Shown here piece by piece: positions 1 to 8,525 of a stretch of DNA of 51,619 nucleotides; the first letter of the stretch is position 1; the number at the start of each line of letters is the position of its first letter. The stretch comes from Candidatus Rokuibacteriota bacterium (GTDB taxonomy: Bacteria > Methylomirabilota > Methylomirabilia > Rokubacteriales > CSP1-6): NCBI GenBank assembly GCA_003220685.1, contig QHTE01000067.1:1-51619 (forward strand). The letters run 5' to 3'. The notes under the pieces were generated by a model that saw nothing but the letters and a program-made list of their open reading frames with translations, was not told where the DNA came from and made no database searches. The translations under genes and the position numbers were made by a program.

Positions 1-2
1 TC

Positions 3-440
3 GCCGTCGCGATGGGCATGATCAGCCCCGGACCCGTCGTGATCACCGCGACCTTCGTCGGCTACCTCGTCGCCGCCCGTCTCCACGGCTCCCTCCTCGA
101 CGGCATCTGGGGCTCACTCGTGTCGACGATCGGCATCTTCCTGCCATCCTTTCTGCTGGTCCTGATCGTGGCGCCGATCCTCGTCCGATACCGGACGAAC
201 ACACACGTGCAGGGGTTCATCAAGGGTGCCTACGCCGCCGCGATCGGCACGATCCTCGGGGCCTGCGTCCTGCTCGGGAAGATCGCGATCGGCGACTGGC
301 TCACCGCGCTCGTCGCGCTCGGGAGCCTCGTGGTCTTGTTCCGCTGGAAGGTCAGCAATCCTCTGCTCGTGGCCGCCACGGCGATCATCGGCCTGATCGC
401 GTTCCCACTGCTCAAACCCGAATGGGTATTCGTGAAGTAG
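3..440 (+). CDS. chrA: Chromate transporter ChrA, C-terminal part (cut by window edge)
   Basis: This is the distal half of a CHR-family membrane transporter, a family that exports chromate or related oxyanions by proton-coupled exchange. The reading frame is open to the first bases of the window, so the true start lies outside; the ATG at 12 is internal. The CHR signature GPVVITATFVGYLVA lies close to the visible start, followed by four to five hydrophobic segments separated by short basic loops, and the protein ends FPLLKPEWVFVK. In full-length ChrA this is the second CHR domain. Its last 19 bases overlap the next gene in another frame. Family assignment is firm; the substrate is inferred from the family. 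Confidence 0.85.
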   Translation, partial: AVAMGMISPGPVVITATFVGYLVAARLHGSLLDGIWGSLVSTIGIFLPSFLLVLIVAPILVRYRTNTHVQGFIKGAYAAAIGTILGACVLLGKIAIGDWLTALVALGSLVVLFRWKVSNPLLVAATAIIGLIAFPLLKPEWVFVK

Positions 441-1207
441 CTGTCTTGGCTTGGCTGTCGGGCGCCGCCATCCTTCTCATCACTGCCGTCGGTTCCTCCG
501 TCTTCGCCGACGAGGGGGGTCTCGCGCCGCTCATCAAAAAGGGCTACGTGCGAGTCTGTGCCGATCCGGACAACCTTCCCTTTTCTAGCGAGGCGGGCTC
601 GACGCCGGGCTTCGAGGTGGAGCTAGCACGCCTCATCGCGCGCGAGCTCGGCGTGGACGCGCGCTTTCAATGGATCCTTACGTGGGTGCGTCCGTTCTGG
701 GAGCTCAAGCGCGGCGAGTGTGACATCTTCATGGGGCTGCCTCCGATCGCCCGCTTGAAGCAATCGAACCCCTGGATCGCCGTCAGCCGCCCCTATTACA
801 CAATGAGCTATGCCATTCTCGCCCGCGCGGATGCGGGAATCAGGGGAACGGCCGACCTGGCCGGCAAGCGCGTGGCGGTCGACGCGGGCCGTCCCGCCGA
901 ATACTGGCTCCTGGAGCACGGCTTGGAACGCGGAATCTACAAACGCCAGGAGAACGTCTTTCGCGGTGTCGAAATCGGAGAGGCGCCCGCCGGCCTCCTT
1001 CCGTTTCCCATCGCGATGTGGATGTCGCGCGACAAGCCCGGGCTCGTGGTCATTCCCCTGGCGGAGCCGAGTCTCGAGATTCCGTTAGGGGCCGCGACCC
1101 GGCGTGACGATGGCGCGCTGACCGAGGCGGTGGACCGGGCGATCGACCGGCTGCTCGCGACCGGTGCGGTCGGCGAAATCCTACGTCGGTACCACGCGGT
1201 CCGGTGA
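422..1207 (+). CDS. Family 3 solute-binding protein, quinoprotein dehydrogenase-associated (MoxJ/XoxJ-like)
   Basis: The 261-residue protein has an N-terminal hydrophobic export signal (about residues 8-28, ending SSVFA) followed by one periplasmic-binding-protein type 2 domain. The opening RVCADPDNLPFSSEAG followed by GFEVELARLIARELG is the hallmark of the binding-protein-like MoxJ/XoxJ family, encoded beside PQQ-dependent methanol/alcohol dehydrogenases and thought to help mature the enzyme. No quinoprotein dehydrogenase or cytochrome gene is in the window, so the usual partner is missing or distant. The ATG at 422 overlaps the upstream chrA end; a TTG a few codons later is an alternative start. 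The next gene is a truncated molybdenum hydroxylase, which suggests a degraded oxidation locus. Confidence 0.75.
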   Translation: MGIREVAVLAWLSGAAILLITAVGSSVFADEGGLAPLIKKGYVRVCADPDNLPFSSEAGSTPGFEVELARLIARELGVDARFQWILTWVRPFWELKRGECDIFMGLPPIARLKQSNPWIAVSRPYYTMSYAILARADAGIRGTADLAGKRVAVDAGRPAEYWLLEHGLERGIYKRQENVFRGVEIGEAPAGLLPFPIAMWMSRDKPGLVVIPLAEPSLEIPLGAATRRDDGALTEAVDRAIDRLLATGAVGEILRRYHAVR

Positions 1208-1435
1208 CGACCGCCGAAGGTCAGCAACCCAGTGACATCCTGGCGTGTGCCGAATGTCCTCGGAAAGCAGGAGGACGACAAGACATAAGCCGCTGAACCA
1301 TCACGCCGTTGCGTACCAGCCTCGCAGGACAATGTGGAGCCGAGGCACGTCAGGTTCGCGATGGAGGTTGGACATATGTGCTCGGTCAGCCAGTCACCTT
1401 CTTTCACCACGCTACCCGCAAAAAGGGGCTGGAAG

Positions 1436-2596
1436 AACCACGCGCCGATGGAGCCGATGAACGCGACGGCAAAGTACACGCCGGATCGCTGCGAGGTCTG
1501 GGGCCCGACGCAGAACGGGGAGGCCGCGTTCGCGGCCACGCTGGCGGCTTCCGGTCTCCCGGCCGACAAGTGCGAGGTCTACAAGTTGCCGATTGGCGGC
1601 GGGTTCGGAAGGCGTGTGGCCTATCAAGACTACGTGACCCAGGCTGTCCTGATCGCCAAGCAGATCCAGGGCACGCCGGTGAAGCTCCTGTGGTCGCGCG
1701 AGGAGGACATGCTGCACGGCCGCTATCACCCGGTCATGCAGTGCAAGCTCGTCGGGGCGCTGGATGCTTACAACAACCTCACCGGCCTGCACATGCGCCT
1801 TTCCGGGCAATCGATCCTTGCCAACGTGCGGCCAGCAGCCCTTCAGGACGGAAAGGACCCACTGGTGTTCCAGGGGCTCAACCCGAGTGGGGACTTCGCG
1901 ATCGGATACACCATTCCCGACTTGCTCATCGACCATGCGATGCGCAACACACACGTCCCGCCCGGGTTCTGGCGCGGCGTGAACATCAACCAGAACGCGA
2001 TCTTCCTCGAGTGCTTCATGGACGAGCTCGTCCACGCGGCCGGCCAGGATCCGCTCGAGTTCCGGCGCAAGCTGATGAACAAGCATCCCAAGCACCTCGC
2101 GGTGCTCAACGCGGTGGCCGACCGGGCGGGTTGGGGCAAGCCGGCGCCGCAGGGCGTGCATCGCGGCTTGGCGCAGATGATGTCGTTCAACAGCTATGTG
2201 GCGGCTTGCGCGGAGATCTCTGTCAAGGACGGTAACAAGGTGAAGATCCATCGCATCGTCGCCGCAACGGACCCCGGCTACGCCGTCAACCCGGCCCAGA
2301 TCGAGCGGCAGATCGCCGGCTCGTTCGTTTACGGCCTGTCCGGGCTCTTCTTTCAGGAGTGCACGGTCAAGGACGGCCGCATGGAGCAGACGAACTTCAA
2401 CACCTACGACTCGATGAAGATCTCGCAGATGCCGAAGGTCGAGTCGATCATCATGCCGTCCGGCGGGTTCTGGGGCGGCGTCGGCGAGCCGACGATCTGC
2501 GTAGCCGCGCCGGCGGTCCTCAACGCGTTCTTCGCCGCGACCGGCAAGCGCCTCCGCACGATCCCGCTGAAGAACCACGGCATCCAAATGGTGTAG
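1436..2596 (+). pseudogene. Molybdopterin-binding subunit of aldehyde/isoquinoline oxidoreductase, 5'-truncated
   Basis: The translation matches the C-terminal half of xanthine-dehydrogenase-family large subunits (IorB type). Homology begins abruptly at NHAPMEPMNATA and runs to the normal end. Visible family motifs are GGGFGRR, the PPGFWRGVN segment, and GFWGGVGEP, whose Glu is the expected catalytic base near the molybdenum. Roughly 385 residues remain, against about 750 in the family, so the N-terminal half is gone. An in-frame ATG at 1334 exists, but the residues before 1436 do not resemble the family. The 1208-1435 stretch upstream holds no recognisable gene. No [2Fe-2S] small subunit is adjacent. 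The remaining codons are clean, so the truncation may be recent. Confidence 0.8.
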
Positions 2597-2616
2597 GCGC
2601 GTGTTTTGAAGTTGCT

Positions 2617-2653
2617 GGCCGCTGCGATCGAGGCGCATCCGATCGCAGCGGCC
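2617..2653 (+). terminator. 14-bp perfect stem-loop after the molybdenum hydroxylase fragment
   Basis: Bases 2617-2630 are an exact inverted repeat of 2640-2653 with a 9-base loop, starting 20 bases after the stop codon at 2596. The arm reads GGCCGCTGCGATCG. No T-run follows, so it is either a factor-assisted terminator or an mRNA-protecting hairpin. Confidence 0.5.
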
Positions 2654-2723
2654 GCCGTGGCGGCTGCTCCGAATCTTTGCGGCTAGAGCGGCCTCCCGGA
2701 AGCGGCGTCAAGCACCAGGGGCG

Positions 2724-2900
2724 ATGGTGTCAAAGGGGACCACCAAGGGGTCAACAGTCCAAGCCCTCAGTACATTTGCCGAGCGGTTCGCGCTGAGCAA
2801 AGGGCACCAACAGGAACTAATAACGATGGAGACTTACGAGGCGATGAGGTCGCCCCGTGTTGGTTCGTTTCGGTGGGTTTACTTCAGAGAAACCTCATAG
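2724..2900 (+). CDS. Possible small protein of 58 residues, unrecognised
   Basis: An open frame from ATG at 2724 to TAG at 2898-2900 encodes a polar, basic peptide beginning MVSKGTTKGSTVQALS. It has no hydrophobic segment and I recognise no domain. Its base composition is less GC-rich than neighbouring genes, as in the rest of this eroded interval. It may be a real short gene, a remnant, or chance; no clear ribosome-binding site is seen. Confidence 0.2.
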   Translation: MVSKGTTKGSTVQALSTFAERFALSKGHQQELITMETYEAMRSPRVGSFRWVYFRETS

Positions 2901-2938
2901 CCGGTTCGGTACCCGTCCCATTCAGACCTCTCGCCGAG

Positions 2939-3028
2939 GTGAATTTGTTCCTGTGTCGCCTCGAGTTCGCCAAGGGCCTCTTGATCCGGGATCCGGACGG
3001 CCACGCCTTGGCGGTGGTGCAGCCGTAG
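2939..3028 (+). pseudogene. VOC/glyoxalase-family C-terminal remnant
   Basis: About 30 codons ending in FAKGLLIRDPDGHALAVVQP and a stop. The RDPDGHALxxVxP pattern is the typical last strand and terminus of vicinal-oxygen-chelate proteins (glyoxalase/bleomycin resistance/dioxygenase fold). Nothing upstream encodes the rest of the domain in any frame I could follow, so this is a fragment. A second, N-terminal VOC fragment lies at 4386. Confidence 0.5.
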
Positions 3029-3107
3029 CTCGCCGGGACTCGTTCGCCATAGCGATCCGATACAATCAGGTCAATCAGATCGACACTGATCAGGGCGGGG
3101 ATCGGAC

Positions 3108-3686
3108 ATGGCGAGGGCGGCGAAACGAGAACATGCCGGCGAGGTGGTGTCACTCGGTGCCCTGTTCGCCTCGTTCCTCAAGGTTTCGCTGTTCGGCGTC
3201 GGAGGTGGCGGCGGCCTCGTCTGGGCTCGGCGCATCGGCGTCGAGCAGCGCCAGTGGATCACCGAAGGGGAATTCGCCGATATCGTCAGCCTCTGTCAGT
3301 TCATGCCCGGCCCGAACATCATCGGCATCGCGGTGTGTACGGGGGCGAGGCTTCGCGGCGCCCGCGGCACGCTCGCCGCCGTCGCCGGGTTCCTGTTGAT
3401 ACCGTGGGTCGTCGGCTTCACCCTCGGCGTGGCCCTTCTCCAGCACGCGCACCTGCCGGTCCTCCGGAATATCCTCGGCGGGCTGTCCGCCGCCGCGGCC
3501 GGGCTCCTGATCGCCACCGGGATCAGGATGTTGATGCCGCATCGCGGCCGGGCGGCCGCCTTGATCTTCGCCGGGCTCGCTTTCGGCCTCATGGCCGTTG
3601 GCAAGCTGCCGCTCCTCCTCGTTCTCTTCGGCCTGTTGCCTTTGAGCATTGGCGTGGCCGGCCTCGAACACCGGCGGGCACGATGA
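3108..3686 (+). CDS. Short-chain chromate transporter, first subunit
   Basis: A single CHR domain of 192 residues. The signatures FGVGGGGGLVWARR near residue 30 and FMPGPNIIGIAVCTGARLRG near residue 65 are followed by four to five membrane segments. Short-chain CHR proteins are encoded as adjacent pairs whose two half-size products together make a transporter equivalent to full-length ChrA. The stop codon overlaps the start of the next gene (ATGA at 3683-3686), so the pair is translationally coupled. Chromate as substrate is known for the family only; sulfate or another oxyanion cannot be excluded. It lies between two VOC-gene remnants. Confidence 0.85.
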   Translation: MARAAKREHAGEVVSLGALFASFLKVSLFGVGGGGGLVWARRIGVEQRQWITEGEFADIVSLCQFMPGPNIIGIAVCTGARLRGARGTLAAVAGFLLIPWVVGFTLGVALLQHAHLPVLRNILGGLSAAAAGLLIATGIRMLMPHRGRAAALIFAGLAFGLMAVGKLPLLLVLFGLLPLSIGVAGLEHRRAR

Positions 3687-4216
3687 GCGCCGCGTCCGCG
3701 CCGCTCGCGTTGACGGCTCATCTTCTCGTCCTCTCCTCCATCAGCTTCGGCGGCTTTCCGACCGTTCTCCCCGATGTTCGGCACTTCGTCGTCACCACCC
3801 ATGGCTGGATGACCGACCAGGATTTCAGCCAGTTCTTCGCGATCGCGCAGTCGATACCGGGACCGAACATGATCCTGATGATGGGGTTCGTCGGGTGGAA
3901 GGTCTGGGGCATTCCCGGGGCCATCGCCAGTTCGATGGCGACGTTTGGACCGCCCTGCGCGATGTATTTCGCGGCCTATCGCCTCTGGTACCGCTTCCGC
4001 GGCGCGCCCTGGCAGCCGACGGTGCGCAATGGCCTCGTTCCCGTGACCATCGGGCTCGTGATCGCCAGCGGGACGGTGATGGCCCGGGCCGCCGACACGG
4101 GGCCGGCGGCCGCTGCGATGACGGTGGCCGTGGCGACCCTCATGCTGAGCACGCGGCTCAATCCGCTCTGGGTGCTACTGGCCGGTGGAGCGCTCGGAGG
4201 CTTCGGCCTCCTCTGA
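3683..4216 (+). CDS. Short-chain chromate transporter, second subunit
   Basis: The 177-residue partner of the preceding gene starts at the ATG overlapping its stop codon. It carries its own CHR motifs: SSISFGGFPTVLPDVRHF near the N-terminus and IPGPNMILMMGFVGWKVWG near residue 55, then hydrophobic segments to the terminus GGALGGFGLL. The two products are only distantly similar to each other, as expected for antiparallel half-transporters. With the fragment at 3-440 this makes three CHR domains within 4.2 kb. The ATGA overlap implies expression from the upstream promoter. Confidence 0.85.
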   Translation: MSAASAPLALTAHLLVLSSISFGGFPTVLPDVRHFVVTTHGWMTDQDFSQFFAIAQSIPGPNMILMMGFVGWKVWGIPGAIASSMATFGPPCAMYFAAYRLWYRFRGAPWQPTVRNGLVPVTIGLVIASGTVMARAADTGPAAAAMTVAVATLMLSTRLNPLWVLLAGGALGGFGLL

Positions 4217-4385
4217 GAGAACATGACGGTCGGCGGGCCGGGCGAAGCGTTCCTGGCGCCGCCGCGCGACCGGGGGGCGGCGAACGGCAGCCGTCTCGCG
4301 CAACTGATCCGCTGGCTCGTCTGATCGGTCGCTTCGCCGAGGGCGCTCTGTGAGTTCGAGAGCAACCAATAGTCGGAGGTGCGCG

Positions 4386-4493
4386 ATGATACCGATTCGA
4401 GGTCTCTACGAGGTCGCCATTCCTGTTCGACAGCTCCAGAGAGCCGAGACGCTCCACCGAGAGGTTCTCGGTCTGGGGCGACGCTTTCCTTGA
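4386..4493 (+). pseudogene. VOC/glyoxalase-family N-terminal remnant
   Basis: From the ATG at 4386 the frame gives GLYEVAIPVRQLQRAETLHR, then EVLGLGRRFP and a stop. The pattern of a beta strand, xPVxDLxRAxxFYxxVLGL, is the first module of VOC proteins. An AGTCGGAGGTGCGCG stretch just upstream provides a plausible ribosome-binding site. The gene is cut after 35 codons and I cannot follow it further in other frames. The remaining bases to 4751 hold nothing I recognise. Confidence 0.5.
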
Positions 4494-4751
4494 CCCGCAT
4501 TGTTCGGTAGAGCTACCCTCGCGGAACCATGTCCTGCTGGACGTGACGTGCCCTCTGATGCAGGATCACGCGGGGTGCCTTCTGCCAAATCATTGGGATT
4601 CTTAGGTGACTGCTGATCGAATCCCTTACCCTCGGGCGGCGTGGAACCGCCATCAGTTTCACTCGTTGCTGCGGCGGTCTAGGCACGCCGTGGCCCTGCC
4701 CGGCCCGAGGCCGCGGTTGAAATATCGAGAACTTCGGCGACGGACAGCAGC

Positions 4752-4796
4752 TTCCTAAACTGCGTCCCGGGTGTTCGAGTCACCCCGGGGGCACCA
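4752..4796 (+). repeat. 3' half of tRNA-Arg(CCT), island border copy 1
   Basis: The 45-base segment begins in the anticodon loop (TTCCTAA, anticodon CCT), and contains the T arm GGGTG-TTCGAGT-CACCC, the acceptor 3' strand CGGGGGC, discriminator A and CCA. A D arm and 5' acceptor strand are absent upstream. An identical copy except for one base (C for G at 4766) lies exactly 4,380 bases downstream at 9132-9176. Direct repeats of tRNA 3' halves are the typical attachment-site scars of tyrosine-recombinase elements. Confidence 0.75.
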
Positions 4797-4857
4797 CTCC
4801 TTCAAGGACTTACGGGCCGGGAGTTCATCGGTCGTTCTCACCGGCAGCTACCGGCGG

Positions 4858-5049
4858 GTGCCAGACCATTCGAGAGGGCGATTTGGTGGACCGATTAGTT
4901 GCGCAGTAGCGACCTTCAGCTTCATCGTGGGCCTCTGCATCGTGCTGGTTAAGGTGGCGCGAGTGCCTGAATACTGGATGCCCCTGATGGTCGGCATCGG
5001 GCTGTTGCTGTTCGGCCTCGTTCGCAGGCTGACCCGCAAGGGCACGTGA
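4858..5049 (+). CDS. Small two-helix membrane protein, unrecognised
   Basis: The open frame continues upstream into the tRNA remnant, so the real start must be internal; GTG at 4858 is the best in-frame candidate and gives 63 residues. The protein has two hydrophobic segments (CAVATFSFIVGLCIVLVKVA and YWMPLMVGIGLLLFGLV) and a basic tail RRLTRKGT, as expected for a small inner-membrane hairpin protein. It lies just inside the left island border. No domain or function is recognised. Confidence 0.4.
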   Translation: MPDHSRGRFGGPISCAVATFSFIVGLCIVLVKVARVPEYWMPLMVGIGLLLFGLVRRLTRKGT

Positions 5050-5082
5050 GGGCGCTCTACTGGTGCCCGTCCCAACGTTCGG

Positions 5083-5397
5083 CTAGACCCCCGAGCCATT
5101 CTCCGCCGTCGAGGACTGCCCATGCGGCGTCACGTTCGAGCGATGGCTCACACCTGAGGATGCTGAGTTGGATTGGCTCCGGCACACCAGCGCCCAGCCG
5201 GATTTCTGGAGGTCCGTCATGACGTCGCGGCGCCGCCGCTCGCCGTGGCGTCGCTCAGGCGTCGCCCTCTGATGGATTCGGCGACGATCCCCTTTCCGGC
5301 GGTCGAAGATCACGTCGTGCTCGCTCTCGCTGACAAGTTTCATGTAGGCATAGGTGCCTGGTTTCGTACGTGACACGATGAATAGCAAACGCGCCAT
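5083..5397 (-). CDS. Small DRRxGDRRR-motif protein, function unknown
   Basis: The protein starts MARLLFIVSRTKPGTYAYMK and continues with a short strand-helix segment ending DVIFDRRKGDRRR, then ERRHGERRRRDVMTDLQKSG and WALV. I know this layout (a short alpha/beta start, then two DRRxGERRR blocks and a terminal SGWxLV) from uncharacterised proteins of GC-rich environmental bacteria. The arginine blocks suggest nucleic-acid or polyphosphate binding, but that is a guess. The start is the ATG at 5397 because homology-like sequence begins there; the frame upstream is out of character. About 30 residues after WALV look unlike the family and may come from a damaged 3' end. Confidence 0.55.
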   Translation of the reverse strand: MARLLFIVSRTKPGTYAYMKLVSESEHDVIFDRRKGDRRRIHQRATPERRHGERRRRDVMTDLQKSGWALVCRSQSNSASSGVSHRSNVTPHGQSSTAENGSGV

Positions 5398-5671
5398 CGT
5401 TGTCTCCCTCGGGTTCCTGCAGATCAGCGCAAACGCCGGCACCGACGAGCAAGACAAGATGGTAAGACCCGGGATGTCCCAGAAAGAAACTATTAAGTCA
5501 TTGGCCGGCCGGCCTATACGAGCCGTGCTGTCCAAGAGATCGCGGGGTCGCTGGACCCAGTAGCCAAGAGGTCTGCTAGACTCCCGCCAGCCATCCTCCA
5601 CCGACGGTGCTCATTGCGGCTGATCCGGCTTGATGGTGGTGGTCCTGCGCACGCGCTGAGGCCGCCGCGCG

Positions 5672-5707
5672 GAGGGAGGGTGGCCCCCTTGTCGGCCACC
5701 CTCCCTC
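5672..5707 (-). terminator. 14-bp perfect stem-loop downstream of the secreted-protein gene
   Basis: Bases 5672-5685 (GAGGGAGGGTGGCC) pair perfectly with 5694-5707 across an 8-base loop. It lies 63 bases beyond the stop of the minus-strand gene at 5770-6531. There is no T-run on either strand, so intrinsic termination is plausible but not proven. Confidence 0.5.
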
Positions 5708-5769
5708 GTGGGTCTCGGTGCTTCTGCGTTCCGCCTTCCGGTCTGGCTCCTGGCACCCGCGCCAGTTTG

Positions 5770-6531
5770 CTACGGGTTCGCCTGGTGGACCTTGACGTTG
5801 CCGTTGTCGACGGGGGCGTCCGTATCGGTTTCCAAACCGCACATGCTCTCGATCGCGCGGTTGGACCAGCCGATCCTGTCGCCCGTTCCGCCCGGAACGC
5901 CTGAGTCAATGACTAGCACACCAATGCGGGTCTCGTTTTCAGTGAAACCATACTGCAGTGGGTCGGCAAACACCCCCGTCGCATGCGTGACCACGGCCCC
6001 CAGGTTAGCCGTGCTGCCATTCACGTGGACGCAGTCGACCTTCGTGCCGAGATGCGAGCCGTTGAACGATCCGCATTGTGGGATGGTCAGGTTGAACGTG
6101 CCCTGACCCTGACCCTGGGTGCCGTCAAATGCCGGCTCGACACGGGCGCTGAACCCGAAGTTGGTCTCCTCCCCCGAGCACCTGCTTGAGATCACAGCCC
6201 GACCGCCGCCGACGGTGTAGTTCCATACCGGGTTGCCGCCGGACGATTGGGCGAAAGCGACGAGCGGAGCGAAGAGCCCGCCGAGCGATTCACCAAGCTG
6301 TTGGGTCAGTCGACAGGTCAGCCCCGCGGGGTATAGGGCCATCGCTTCGACCGCCGACTGGAGCGCGGCAAGCGCGGCTGAGTCCACCACCAGCAGCGTA
6401 TCGGTGATCTCTGTTCCATCGGAGCACGTGAGCGTTACTTGAACTTGAACAAGCTGCGCGAGCAGTGCTGGCTGCACCGGCGCCAGTATCAGGGCAAACA
6501 TCACAGCAAGTGACGGAACAACGCTCCTCAT
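5770..6531 (-). CDS. Secreted protein of unknown function
   Basis: The 253-residue product begins with a clear Sec signal peptide (MRSVVPSLAVMFALILAPVQ, cleavage likely after PALLA). The mature part has regularly spaced cysteines in short motifs (LTCSDG, LTCRLTQQ, SSRCSGEE, PQCGSF, VDCVHV, SMCGLE), which suggests disulfide bonds in an extracytoplasmic beta-rich protein. The terminus DNGNVKVHQANP resembles extracellular proteins ending in a short beta strand. The start at 6531 follows a GGGAGGGG ribosome-binding site five bases upstream. A strong stem-loop lies downstream at 5672. I recognise no family. Confidence 0.65.
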   Translation of the reverse strand: MRSVVPSLAVMFALILAPVQPALLAQLVQVQVTLTCSDGTEITDTLLVVDSAALAALQSAVEAMALYPAGLTCRLTQQLGESLGGLFAPLVAFAQSSGGNPVWNYTVGGGRAVISSRCSGEETNFGFSARVEPAFDGTQGQGQGTFNLTIPQCGSFNGSHLGTKVDCVHVNGSTANLGAVVTHATGVFADPLQYGFTENETRIGVLVIDSGVPGGTGDRIGWSNRAIESMCGLETDTDAPVDNGNVKVHQANP

Positions 6532-6998
6532 CTTGCCCCTCCCTTAGAGAGCGTAAAGTCTCAAACCGCTTCTCCGTTCGCCACGCCCACCGAGTTGTCA
6601 CGCCCATAGGGTCCGGCCGACGAGGGGGCGGTCGCGCGACCGCACGCGGAGCGCGTGCGGTGGTTGCTCCCGTGGCGAGGGGCATCGTGACGCCCACGCA
6701 GACCGCCACGAGCCACGAGAGCGCCGTGTGGCGGCCGTAGCAAAGGGATTGCTGGCTTCTTACTGGCGTTCGCGTCGCGCGCCTCGGCGGCGACGTTAGG
6801 GGCCGCCGGGCCCGCCCTCAATACAGAAACCCCCTTAGGGGCAGTGCGGGAAGTCCCTGATCGGTTCCAGGTGCGCAGAGATCGGCAGAGTCTTCTGCAA
6901 AAGCCGAATGGAACGCGCCTGGCGCGAGACCTTTTACACGACCGGGATGGAGCATTCGCCCACGAGTGCAACGGGACGGTGAGCCGCTCCCCAAAGTC
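6532..6998. other. Gene-free stretch between secreted protein and transposase remnant
   Basis: About 470 bases with no frame of protein-like composition on either strand. The reading frames that cross it are arginine- and alanine-rich shadows. Apart from the promoter-proximal region of the minus-strand gene at 6531, I see no RNA gene, repeat or regulatory motif. Confidence 0.4.
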
Positions 6999-7570
6999 CT
7001 AGACAGATGGGGGCGTGAGTTCGCGGCTCGCTGACGTCACCGCCCGGTAGTCGGCCGGGCTCCGCATGCCGAGCGCTGAGTAAGGCGCCAGCGGTTGTAG
7101 TCGTCGATCCAGGCCCCGAGCTGGGCGAGCACGCTCTGCGCGTCGTGCAGCTCGTGCACGTTAGTCGCGTTTGTACGCCGGCGTCGTGATCGGCACCAGG
7201 CCCAGCTCATGCGCGTAGAGCACCGAGGCCGTTGCGGTGTACTGCGGGCCGTTGTCACTGAGCCACTGGATCGCGTGCGGCGCGGTCACCACCGTCTCAC
7301 CGAAGCGCGCCCATAGCGCCTTGTCCATAAGCGTGCGAATGTCGCCCCCGTTCAGCGGCCGGCGCGACGCCGTCCACGCGCAGACTTCCCGATTCATGGC
7401 AATCGATGGCGAAGGCGACCGAGAGCACCTCGCCGCTCCAGCACGGGATCAGGAAGATGTCCGAGCACCAGCGCTGGTTCGAGGCCGGCTGCGGCGAAGG
7501 CAAGTGGTGCGGGTCGTTGTAGCGGAAAGTGATCTTCGAAGAAGCCGGCTCCCCGGGCATCGAAGTAATG
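6999..7570 (-). mobile_element. IS3-type transposase (integrase core) remnant with several frameshifts
   Basis: Read on the minus strand, pieces of an IS3-family OrfB transposase follow in the right order but in different frames: NQRWCSDIFLIPCWSGEVLS with VAFAIDCH; REVCAWTASRRPLNGGDIRT; the catalytic block PHAIQWLSDNGPQYTATASV with HELGLVPITTPAY; NVHELHDAQSVLAQLGAWID with DYN; and APYSALGMRSPADYRA running to a stop at 6999. The rve catalytic aspartates (CSD and SDN) survive. The segment that should follow TPAY (SPESNGLAEAF in relatives) is deleted, removing the catalytic glutamate. At least three frame changes make it inactive. No terminal inverted repeats or target duplication could be identified. 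Confidence 0.8.
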
Positions 7571-7813
7571 CGAGAAGTCGACCGTTGTCGAGCAGAGAAG
7601 GACGGCTGACCGTCGGGCTGTCGGGAGCCGGAAGAGTGCCCGAGGCGGATTGAAGCACGATCAGTTGTCGAGAGACACACCGAGTAGTCCGAGCAGGCCA
7701 ATCAGAAAGATGGGATGCGCCCGGTTGAAGGCCGCGAGTGCCTGAAGAGCGGAGTCAACCACGTTCAAACCCGACGCTTCCCCACTGCGCCCGCGCTGCC
7801 TTGGGGTCCAGGC

Positions 7814-8131
7814 TCACTCCGGCGCAGCCCTCACGGCAGCTTCCACAGCAACAGCGTCGGAACCGAGGCGCATGGCGCGACACCAATCGCGCAATGTGAT
7901 GAAGTCGTAGTGTCCGAGATGCCCCACGCGTTTGCCATCGCCTATTAGAGTTTTGTCGTCTCTAGCCTTCTCCAGCGCCGAGACGATGTTCTCAGGGAGT
8001 CTTGGTCCCGGCCTTGTCGTTGGCGTTGGAATGAAAATCCCTGGCACGAACAACCCGCTGGCCTGTTCGGGCAGGTTCGTCACGCGATCGAGAATTCGCT
8101 TTATCGTGGCGATGGGCAGCGTCACAACCAT
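7814..8131 (-). CDS. Hypothetical 105-residue protein
   Basis: The frame from ATG at 8131 encodes a balanced soluble protein (MVVTLPIATIKRILDRVTNL through FVPGIFIPTPTTRPGPRLPE to a helical C-terminal half with HYDFITLRDWCRAMRLG). An AAGAAGGG stretch about 12 bases upstream could serve as a ribosome-binding site. It lies between the transposase remnant and the toxin-antitoxin pair inside the putative island. No domain is recognised. Confidence 0.4.
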   Translation of the reverse strand: MVVTLPIATIKRILDRVTNLPEQASGLFVPGIFIPTPTTRPGPRLPENIVSALEKARDDKTLIGDGKRVGHLGHYDFITLRDWCRAMRLGSDAVAVEAAVRAAPE

Positions 8132-8494
8132 CGGCGTCTAGCCCTTCTTCTTTCTCACTCGGTGCCAAGGCGTTGGAGGAGGACTGGACGGTGACCACGC
8201 CGGAGAAACGGGTTCCGTCCGTCCGGCTGACGTGGGCGTCCAGCCCAAGCTGGATTCTACGCCTGTTGCGGGGCTTCCTCCACGGGCGGGCTATTAAATA
8301 GGTCAGGCTGCGAGAGCGCGAACGGCGGTCTTCTGCTGTAGACGTTCGGAACACTTTCCAGAAGAGATTTGAATGGCTGGCGGAGGCACTGTAGCACATT
8401 GTTTGCGTCAGCGAGGCCGGCGAGCCCGGACAGCCTTATCCAGTTTCACGTGACCTGTCTCGCCAAACATCCCGAAATCGATCGTCCAGGGGAC
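8132..8494. other. Gene-free stretch upstream of the toxin-antitoxin pair
   Basis: No convincing coding frame or RNA is seen. A minus-strand frame (7992-8399) is open but overlaps the preceding gene and has a composition typical of an overlapping shadow. Confidence 0.35.
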
Positions 8495-8525
8495 TTGACA
8501 GATGTGTACACATACGTGTACCGTA
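8495..8525 (+). promoter_or_regulatory. Promoter and likely BrnA operator of the brnTA pair
   Basis: A consensus -35 box TTGACA is at 8495-8500. It is followed by TGTACACATACGTGTACC (8505-8522), in which TGTAC occurs twice and the first copy sits inside the palindrome GTGTACAC. BrnA-type antitoxins autorepress through sites overlapping the promoter, and this spaced repeat is the obvious candidate. The element overlaps the first codons of the toxin frame. Confidence 0.6.

Noticed and set aside
937..1569. Minus-strand open frame of 210 codons over the MoxJ-like gene and hydroxylase fragment
   Set aside because: It crosses two genes of the other strand and shows no domain; a hydrophobic stretch in it is the antisense of the HAPMEPMNATA segment.
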